The position numbers and the translations under genes are program-made. The notes beneath the pieces are model-generated. The model was not told the origin of the DNA. It ran no database searches and saw nothing but the letters and a program-made list of their open reading frames with translations. A stretch of 46,777 nt of DNA from Armatimonadota bacterium (GTDB lineage: Bacteria; Armatimonadota; JAAZEB01): NCBI GenBank assembly GCA_012512265.1, contig JAAZEM010000143.1, positions 1 to 46,777 on the forward strand, in the 5' to 3' direction. Shown one piece after another: positions 40,998 through 46,777 of this stretch (position 1 is the stretch's first letter; the number at the start of each line of letters is the position of its first letter).

Positions 40998-43900
40998 TCA
41001 CTCCAGGTTCAGCGAGGCCGAGAGGACCAGGCGCCACTCCTCGCACGGCAGGAGATCAACGCCCGCGCCATCCTTGCGCACATAGATCCTCTTCCCCTCA
41101 ATCGCCCGGATCTCGTAACCGGTGCACTTCTCGCCTTTGCCCGCGAGGATGGTGCGGCCAACGAGGGCGTTCGGGTTGGGCAGCGCCCGGTCGAGCTCCA
41201 GCCAGCAGTCGGGGCCTTCGTTCTCGTAGCGCGCCACTTTGCCGCGCAGCACCGGTTCCTGCAGCAGCAGCCGATGCCCGTTCCATTCCAGGCGTTTGCC
41301 ACCGACCAGCGAGGCGAAGCGCACCTTTTCGCCGGCGGTCGCCACCACGGCGAGGCCACCCTCTACCACCAGGGGCCCACGGTGCGTCTGGACGGTAACC
41401 GCCGTTCCCTCGGGGGCCGAGACGATGTAGTCGGTGCCACCGGTTGCCGTCTCCACGGCAAGCGCGACGGCTCCGGGTGCCTTGACCTCGAGGCGGCGCG
41501 CGGCGCGCACGAACGCCTGGCCGCGGTAGCCCTCGAAGACCGAGGTGAAGGCGCTCGTCGTGGCGTCCGTATCGGATGCGATGCGCCGGACGATGTAGGG
41601 GAGCGTCCACCCCTTCTGTTGGGGCACGCGCTGGCCCCATCCCTGAGCGACCATCGAGGTCTCGCCCGGCTGTGGGAGCGAGATCGCCTGGAAACGAACC
41701 TCCTTGTCAACGGTCCACAGCGCCCGCCAGGGCCGGGTTGCCTGCGTTGCGTGCACCTGGGTGAACTGATACGCCGTCAGGTCGGGCGCCGGGTCTGCGG
41801 CCAACTCCTGCAGCTCCATCTCGGGGTTGGGGCCGTGGAAGACGTAATCGTGCGTCTTCCCGCCGCTGGTGCGGAAGATATCGGCGAGATAGACGCCCTC
41901 GGGATGCTCTACCAGGAAGACGGTGCGCCGGTAGTCGCTCGCCTGCGGGTAGGCGTCGGAGGAGACCTCGATCACCTTCACGCGCGGCGAAATATCGAAG
42001 GCGTGGAGCCAGCCGCCCCGGCCGGTGGTGCGCTGGTTCGCCTCGTCCACCACCACCAGGTTGTGCGCCACCGTGCGGCTGAGGTTGCGCATGTCCGGGT
42101 TGTCCCACAGGTAGCCGAGGTCGGAGAGGAGCTCCGCGCCATCCTGCCAGTAGAAGAGGTTGAGGCTGTCGAGGTGGTGATGGCCTCCCCAGTCGCTGGC
42201 GCTGACAACCGCGGCGCCGCGCCGGCCATCCTTGCCGCTGCGCAGGAAGCCGATCTTCCACGCGGGGAAGAACTGGTCCGGCAGCGCCATCGGCGGGACG
42301 GGTGGCGCGGGTTCGGGGTCGCGGTGGAAGAGCGCCCACTCGGCGCCCTGCGCGGAGAGATCGCCACCGGCCAGCTCGTTCAGGAGCGCCCGGAAGCGGG
42401 GATCGGGATAGCGCGTGGCCATCACCTCGGCGATTTCGAGCGAGATCCCCGTCGTAATGTGCGTGTCGGCGATGGGCGGGTAGGTGCGGGATGGAAGCAA
42501 TGCCTCAGCGAGCACCTGGAAGACGCTCCGGTAGCGGGCCTCGCCATAGATATCGAGGTTGTCGATGCGTCCGGCGGCGTCCTGGTAGCCAGGCGGATCG
42601 CTGTACCCGTGCAGGGTGTCGGCGAACTGCCAGATGCCTGCCAGGGTCATGTTGCCGTAGGAGGGCGATTCGCAGGCGGCGCCGTCCGGCAGGAACCACT
42701 CGTTGATGAACCAGCGCAATCCGGCCAGGCCGAAGCGCACCCGGCGCGGGTCGCCAATCGCCATTCCGATCTGGCCCACGGCCGAGCGATTCGTGGCGGT
42801 CTTGTTGTTGAGCGCCGTGTCGTACACGAGCAGGTAAGTTCCCTCCAGGAAGAGGTCTTTCTCGATCCGCTGGCGCTCGGCATCCGGGATGAGGTCCGCC
42901 ACCAGGTCGTAGGCCTCTACCAGCTGCGAGAGCTGGATGCCCTCCATGCCCACGGCGGAGAAGCCGCGCCCGGCCATCCAATAGCCCGCGTGCAGTCGGC
43001 GGTCTGGCTTGTTGGGAGGGCAGGTCAGCTCGTCGGCGGGCAGATTGTTGATCTTCGCGGCGGCGACGCGCGGGTCCATATCGGCGATCTCGCCGTACCC
43101 GGAGTGAATGAGATAGCCGGGATAGACGGTGGCAAAGCGCGAGAGGATCGCCGCGGCCTTTTCACCATAGGCGCGCTCGCCCGTGAGCGCGTAGACCATG
43201 GCGAGGTCGCGCGCGGCGCGCGCCATGTAGCCCGTCTTGTGCGCCCGGATCGCCCCGGTCCACGACGAGCGGAGATGAATGTTGTTGAAATTCCAGGACT
43301 TGCCGCCGTAGAAGGTGAAGCGTTGCTCGCCGCCGTGGCGGGCGACGAGGACCAGGTCCTCGGGATACTTCTCGTTGGGATAGACGGTGCCGCAGTTGCG
43401 GCATTTGAGCTCGTCGGGCCGTTTGACATCCCAGATATATTGGCCGTGGACCGGCGCGTACTCGCAGTGGGGGCACATCGTGAAGAGCGTGCAGAGCGGC
43501 GTTAGCGCCGGGATCATCTGCTCGACGAACTCCGGGGGCTGATTGAGGACGTAATCCGCGCGCCCGCGGTAGCCTGCGAGAAGCCGCTTCGCCCAGGGGT
43601 GCCGGCGGACGTTCTCTCTCGCGCGCTCCAGGTCGGCCGGCTTGATGAAGGCGATGGGCCGGCGCACGCTCGCGCGGTACTTCTGCCACAGCGACAGGTC
43701 GGCGGGGTCAAAGTGCTCGCCCCCCAGGTCATAGACTTGCCTGAAGCGCGCGGGCACTGTGATGCCCGGCGCTTTCGAGAGCGCGGCGGCGAGGGCCGGC
43801 GCCATCTGCTGGCCGGCAAACGCGGCCAGGTGAAAGGTGACCTTCACCTCCGTCTGAGGAGCCACCTTTCCTCCCAGGGGCGCCGAGTAGGAGACGGCCG

Positions 43901-44561
43901 GGTACTCGCGGTTCCGGCCCAGTTGCGGCTGCCCGTCGGGGAGGCAGAAGGCGATCCCCTCGCCTTTCTCTGGGTCGTACGCGGCCACCCAGGGCGGGGT
44001 GCCGGGATCCCGGCGCACGGCATCGCCCGGCCCCAGGAGCAGGCTCCCGCCGGAGCTGGGCACCGCCCCTCGCGACAGCCGCGGAGCGAACCAGATCAGG
44101 GGCAGGTTCATGCCGCCGCGCAACGAGATCTCCCCCACGGCCTCTAGGCGGTAGTCGTTTTCGAGAACGGGCGAGCCGGCGCGCAGCGTGTGCGTCTTCA
44201 CGAAGCGGAAGTGCTTCGCCTCGCCCTCAGCGGGGTAGCTCACCACCAGACGGACGAAATCATCCCCCCGCTCCACGCGCGCCGTCACAGGTCTCAGCCC
44301 GTACTCGGGCTCCGTCTTGTTATCCTGATACCAGTACTGCGCCCCCTCCACGGAGTAGCTGAGAATGCAGATGTTGATCAGGTTCTCGCCGTCAGGCACG
44401 CGCCGGAAATCGGCGAGGACGTAGTTGGCTTTCGCGGGGAAAACCGCGCGCACGATGCCGTTTTCGAGGGTCACTCCCTCCGGCGTCTCTACCGCCGAAG
44501 GCGCGGCCAAAGCCGGAAGAGCAAAGAGAAGTGCTACAAGCACGAGCCAGGTTACTCGCAT
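40998..44561 (-). CDS. Secreted heparinase II/III-like polysaccharide lyase with Cys4 motif
   Basis: Predicted exported protein of 1187 residues. A signal peptide (MRVTWLVLVALLFALPALA) is followed by a beta-rich N-terminal domain of about 240 residues. A Cys4 motif lies at about 363, 366, 387 and 390 (CPHCEYAPVHG ... KCRNCGTVYPNEKYPED), then an alpha-alpha barrel region. The heparinase beta-domain contains WGGHHHLDSLNLFYWQDGAE and AHNLVVVDEANQ. C-terminal LPNPNALVGRTILAGKG is nearly the same as a block in the other Cys4 heparinase (22353-25454), so the two are paralogues. The ATG follows GGGAGGT by 7 bases. It is upstream of the amidohydrolase and oxidoreductase on the minus strand. The substrate is unknown. 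Confidence 0.86.
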   Translation of the reverse strand: MRVTWLVLVALLFALPALAAPSAVETPEGVTLENGIVRAVFPAKANYVLADFRRVPDGENLINICILSYSVEGAQYWYQDNKTEPEYGLRPVTARVERGDDFVRLVVSYPAEGEAKHFRFVKTHTLRAGSPVLENDYRLEAVGEISLRGGMNLPLIWFAPRLSRGAVPSSGGSLLLGPGDAVRRDPGTPPWVAAYDPEKGEGIAFCLPDGQPQLGRNREYPAVSYSAPLGGKVAPQTEVKVTFHLAAFAGQQMAPALAAALSKAPGITVPARFRQVYDLGGEHFDPADLSLWQKYRASVRRPIAFIKPADLERARENVRRHPWAKRLLAGYRGRADYVLNQPPEFVEQMIPALTPLCTLFTMCPHCEYAPVHGQYIWDVKRPDELKCRNCGTVYPNEKYPEDLVLVARHGGEQRFTFYGGKSWNFNNIHLRSSWTGAIRAHKTGYMARAARDLAMVYALTGERAYGEKAAAILSRFATVYPGYLIHSGYGEIADMDPRVAAAKINNLPADELTCPPNKPDRRLHAGYWMAGRGFSAVGMEGIQLSQLVEAYDLVADLIPDAERQRIEKDLFLEGTYLLVYDTALNNKTATNRSAVGQIGMAIGDPRRVRFGLAGLRWFINEWFLPDGAACESPSYGNMTLAGIWQFADTLHGYSDPPGYQDAAGRIDNLDIYGEARYRSVFQVLAEALLPSRTYPPIADTHITTGISLEIAEVMATRYPDPRFRALLNELAGGDLSAQGAEWALFHRDPEPAPPVPPMALPDQFFPAWKIGFLRSGKDGRRGAAVVSASDWGGHHHLDSLNLFYWQDGAELLSDLGYLWDNPDMRNLSRTVAHNLVVVDEANQRTTGRGGWLHAFDISPRVKVIEVSSDAYPQASDYRRTVFLVEHPEGVYLADIFRTSGGKTHDYVFHGPNPEMELQELAADPAPDLTAYQFTQVHATQATRPWRALWTVDKEVRFQAISLPQPGETSMVAQGWGQRVPQQKGWTLPYIVRRIASDTDATTSAFTSVFEGYRGQAFVRAARRLEVKAPGAVALAVETATGGTDYIVSAPEGTAVTVQTHRGPLVVEGGLAVVATAGEKVRFASLVGGKRLEWNGHRLLLQEPVLRGKVARYENEGPDCWLELDRALPNPNALVGRTILAGKGEKCTGYEIRAIEGKRIYVRKDGAGVDLLPCEEWRLVLSASLNLE

Positions 44562-44660
44562 GGGGCTACCTCCCGCCGCCAGTCGTCATGGCAGCTTGCG
44601 ATACTATTCTGGAACCGGCTCTCCCCTCCTGCTGGTGGTCTTAGCACGAGCGCTGCGAGA

Positions 44661-44880
44661 CGCGCGCAACCCCACGCCTGCAGCGCGGCGGCAAATCACC
44701 GCGCTGCAGGCACGCGAAGCCCTGCCGGGCTCGGTCGGCCTATACTCCCGGGGTTACAGAACGGGCGCGTCTGGGAGGTGGAGCCCTGAAAGGGCTTTGC
44801 CGAGAAACAGCGCGGAGCTTCGGGCTCCGCGCGCGGGCTATGCATAAGCCCCCGCCCGGCCCATCCGTGGTATCGGCGCG
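44661..44880 (-). repeat. Dispersed palindromic repeat, copy R4
   Basis: Reverse orientation. It contains GCAAATCACCGCGCTGC (the same junction as R1 read backward), GCGAAGCCCTGCCGGGC, GAAAGGGCTTTGCCGAG, a perfect GCGCGGAGC/GCTCCGCGC hairpin (44810-44832), and the CCATCCGTGGTATCGG module near its right end. It lies between the divergent heparinase and YkgJ-type genes and is the most complete copy in this orientation. Confidence 0.85.
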
Positions 44881-44939
44881 CGCGCTGGTTGACTTCGGAG
44901 CGGCATCCTGGTATCCTCCGGGGGACGGGAGGAGCGGGC

Positions 44940-45479
44940 ATGGACCATGACCTGATCACCGACATCCAGCAGATTGCGGCCCTCGCGAAGGAGCGCCACG
45001 CCGAGAACTGGCGGTTTCGGAGCTACCTCAAGGCGTGGCTGGACTGGCCGGACGCGCGCCTCGATGCCTTCGTGCGCGAGGTGTACGAGGGCGTTGCCCG
45101 CGAGATCGACTGCCTCAGTTGCGCCCACTGCTGCCGCGTGATGCGCATCGAGCTGGACCCCGAGGATATCGAGCGCCTGGCGCATAGGCTCGAAATCAGC
45201 CCGGAGGAGTTCGTGGCGCGCTATACCGAGCTGGGCGAGGAGCAGGAGCGGCGGCTCGCCAGCGTGCCGTGCCCCTTCCTGGATGGGAACCGGTGTAGCG
45301 TGTACGAGGACCGGCCGCGCGATTGCCTGGAGTTCCCGCACCTGGATAAGGATGGCTTCCGGCTCCGCTGCCCCGGCGCGATCGAGAACGCCGCCTACTG
45401 CCCGCTCGTCTTCAATACCCTGGAGCGCCTGAAAGCGCGACTTCCTTACCACCGGCGGCGTCGGAAGAGATACGGATGA
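44940..45479 (+). CDS. YkgJ-family cysteine-cluster protein
   Basis: 179-residue protein with the conserved Cys cluster CLSCAHCC (C-x2-C-x2-CC), later CPFLDGNRCSVYEDRPRDCLEFP, and RCPG near the C-terminus. This is the YkgJ/UPF0153 pattern, proposed to bind zinc or iron-sulfur; the cellular role is not established. It has an acidic helical N-terminus and a basic tail (HRRRRKRYG). The ATG at 44940 follows GGGAGGAG by 5 bases; a longer frame upstream overlaps repeat R4. It precedes the prepilin-like gene by 145 bases in the same direction. Confidence 0.85.
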   Translation: MDHDLITDIQQIAALAKERHAENWRFRSYLKAWLDWPDARLDAFVREVYEGVAREIDCLSCAHCCRVMRIELDPEDIERLAHRLEISPEEFVARYTELGEEQERRLASVPCPFLDGNRCSVYEDRPRDCLEFPHLDKDGFRLRCPGAIENAAYCPLVFNTLERLKARLPYHRRRRKRYG

Positions 45480-45624
45480 CGTTCCCCAGCGCCACCTGGT
45501 TCGCGGAGTGGCACGAGCGCCCCCGCGTTATTCCGGTCAGTAACGACATCCGCGCCTTTTCGATAGGAGGAATCAGCGCGAGTGCGAAATAGCGTCCCAG
45601 GTGCAGGGAAGGAGGGCTCACACG

Positions 45625-46314
45625 ATGAGGACGAACGGCAAAGGGTTTACCCTGATCGAGCTGTTAGTGGTGATAGCGATTATCGCCATCCTGGCAGCGA
45701 TTCTCTTCCCGGTCTTCGCGCGCGCTCGTGAGAATGCACGCAAGGCGAACTGCCAGTCCAACCTGAAGCAACTCGCGCAGGCGACGCTGATGTACGCACA
45801 GGATTACGATGAGACGCACGCATGGTGGAGCCGAAACGGGACTCCTGACCAATGCCCGCTGCCTCCGCCGCAGGCGGTCTATCCCTACGTCAAGAACAAC
45901 AAGGCGTACAACTGCCCGAGCGGGCGCAACCAGCGCGACACCGACACCTACCGGGATTTCACCTTCCCCGGCCCGGCGAGCTATGGGTATGCCTGGGCTG
46001 CGTGGGCCTTCGGTGAGAGCCGGAGCCGGCCCATCACTCTGGCGGAGATCAACAGCACCGCGACGACGATCATGCTGGCCGACTCCGCGCATGTGATTGG
46101 AACGAAGGGCGCGATCATCTGGTCGAACATCTGCTGCGATGACGGCTGCTGTGGCGACCCGCTCGATGGCCTCACGCGCGATGGCAAGCCGGTGGACGAA
46201 AAGCAGTCGCGCCACTTTGGCGGCGAGAACGTCGCATTCATGGACGGGCACGTGAAGTGGATGCGCTCCACCGACCTCTTCGGCCAGTGGTCGGTGCTGA
46301 CCAATCCCAACTAA
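45625..46314 (+). CDS. Prepilin-like secreted protein with H-x9-DG C-terminus
   Basis: 229-residue protein with a type IV prepilin-like N-terminus. The leader MRTNGKG ends before the methylated Phe (G7/F8), with Glu12 at the +5 position and a hydrophobic helix ([20 protein letters not shown]). The C-terminal domain ends with [18 protein letters not shown], the H-x9-DG motif that defines the large group of such proteins in planctomycete- and armatimonad-like bacteria. It probably forms part of a pseudopilus or surface fibre after prepilin peptidase cleavage; the exact role is unknown. The ATG follows AAGGAGGG by about 8 bases. No pilus assembly gene is in the window. Confidence 0.9.
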   Translation: MRTNGKGFTLIELLVVIAIIAILAAILFPVFARARENARKANCQSNLKQLAQATLMYAQDYDETHAWWSRNGTPDQCPLPPPQAVYPYVKNNKAYNCPSGRNQRDTDTYRDFTFPGPASYGYAWAAWAFGESRSRPITLAEINSTATTIMLADSAHVIGTKGAIIWSNICCDDGCCGDPLDGLTRDGKPVDEKQSRHFGGENVAFMDGHVKWMRSTDLFGQWSVLTNPN

Positions 46315-46399
46315 TAGCGCCGGCGGCGCGGGCGCTGCGGCGGCTCTTGCCGGCTGAACCGTGGGCGGGCGCACCTCAACTTGCCGCGCAGGGGCGTTC

Positions 46400-46665
46400 C
46401 CGGTCCTCTGGGATTCCGAGCTAAGAAATCCGAAGCCCCGAAGGCGGCGCGCAACCCGTCGCGCGGGGATCAATCCCCGCGTTGCCAGGGAGCGAAGCCC
46501 TACCGGGTTGGGCTAGCCTGCACCCGCGGCCAACCGGGAAGGGCGTGGGTTGGGAGGGGGAGCCCCGAAGGGGCTTTGCCAAGAAGCAGCGCGGAGCTTC
46601 CAGCTCCGCGCGTGAGGGCGGCCTTCTCCTTATCTCAGAATCCTAACGGGTCCCAGGGTCATTTC
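46400..46665 (-). repeat. Dispersed palindromic repeat, copy R5, with inverted ends
   Basis: Reverse orientation and the longest copy. The core has a perfect CGCGGGGAT/ATCCCCGCG hairpin (46462-46481), GCGAAGCCCTACCGGG, the CCCCGAAGGGGCT inner stem, and the GCGCGGAGCT/AGCTCCGCGC hairpin (46589-46611). The outer ends are inverted: about 46402-46435 read on the minus strand gives GGATTTCTTAGCTCGGAATC, and about 46623-46656 on the plus strand gives CTCCTTATCTCAGAATCC. Such terminal inverted repeats are a MITE-like feature. Nothing else is seen between the pilin-like gene and this element, or from 46666 to 46732. Confidence 0.8.
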
Positions 46666-46732
46666 ATTCAGAGGAAAAGTGGGTATAAGCGCTTGGTGAC
46701 CCCGCGAGTCCGTGCTGATCAGGGAGGAGACC

Positions 46733-46777
46733 ATGGGTGGCAGTGGGGAGTGGCCTCCCGGATCCCTGGCGGAGGCC
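46733..46777 (+). CDS. Start of an unidentified gene, cut by the window edge
   Basis: Only the first 15 codons are inside the window: MGGSGEWPPGSLAEA. A clear GGGAGGAG lies 5 bases before the ATG. No function can be assigned from 15 residues. A GTATAA-like sequence at about 46683 could be part of its promoter. Confidence 0.5.
   Translation, partial: MGGSGEWPPGSLAEA

Noticed and set aside
39114..43505. Plus-strand open frame of 1463 codons antisense to the amidohydrolase and heparinase genes
   Set aside because: It has no recognisable domain, and its residues are the Arg/Ala/Gly/Leu-rich pattern of an antisense shadow in GC-rich DNA. The opposite strand encodes clear enzymes with motifs.
45509..45528. 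Possible sigma54 promoter before the prepilin-like gene (TGGCACG)
   Set aside because: The -24 part is present, but no TTGC lies at the required -12 distance; CCCC occupies that place.
1..46777. CRISPR arrays, tRNA and rRNA genes, transposases
   Set aside because: I looked for evenly spaced direct repeats, cloverleaf-like 70-90 base segments and transposase motifs in all gaps and found none. The dispersed repeats are inverted and far apart, so they are not CRISPR.

Overview
The window is GC-rich chromosomal DNA from a bacterium, most likely an Armatimonadota member or a close relative. The best lineage clue is the prepilin-like protein at 45625-46314. Its N-terminus ends in [20 protein letters not shown] and its C-terminus carries an H-x9-DG motif, a combination typical of the many prepilin-like proteins in Armatimonadota and planctomycete-type genomes. 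Large secreted heparinase-like enzymes with embedded Cys4 motifs fit the same groups. This assignment comes from protein style alone; no rRNA gene is present. I found no tRNA, rRNA, CRISPR array or recognisable transposase.

Left part (1-17.7 kb) is mainly housekeeping. It holds a CBS-DUF1385 membrane protein, ribosomal protein bL28, a GNAT acetyltransferase and a peroxiredoxin/thioredoxin-like pair on the minus strand. A plus-strand run follows: PpiC-type foldase, FmdB-type zinc ribbon, methionyl-tRNA synthetase, DUF362 protein, an ABC exporter with an unusual N-terminal extension plus its DUF1854 partner, and shikimate kinase. Then comes a minus-strand trio for cell-surface glycan or lipid-linked sugar work: methyltransferase, family-2 glycosyltransferase and NAD-dependent epimerase.

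Middle part (16.8-20.2 kb) is a small catabolic module. A class-III aminotransferase and a nitrilase-superfamily amidohydrolase are transcribed away from a DeoR-family repressor. Both divergent promoters are near consensus, and a palindromic operator sits on the repressor's own start site.

Right part (20.2-44.6 kb) is a polysaccharide or glycoconjugate degradation region. It has three very large heparinase-like proteins, one exo-rhamnogalacturonan-lyase-like (PcRGLX/YetA, PL26-type) protein, a GH36/GH27-like alpha-galactosidase, a BNR-repeat sialidase-like protein, two Gfo/Idh/MocA oxidoreductases, an amidohydrolase and two M14 metallocarboxypeptidases. One heparinase overlaps or nearly abuts the first M14 gene, which overlaps the second, so sugar-chain and peptide-end trimming seem to be co-expressed. 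No transporter and no SusC/SusD pair is present. The window ends with a YkgJ-type Cys-cluster protein, the prepilin-like protein and the first 15 codons of another gene.

The most notable non-coding feature is a dispersed intergenic repeat of about 135-270 bp. There are five clear copies in both orientations, one copy cut by the left window edge and one degenerate relative. The repeat has nested inverted repeats and looks like a MITE- or BIME-like palindromic family.
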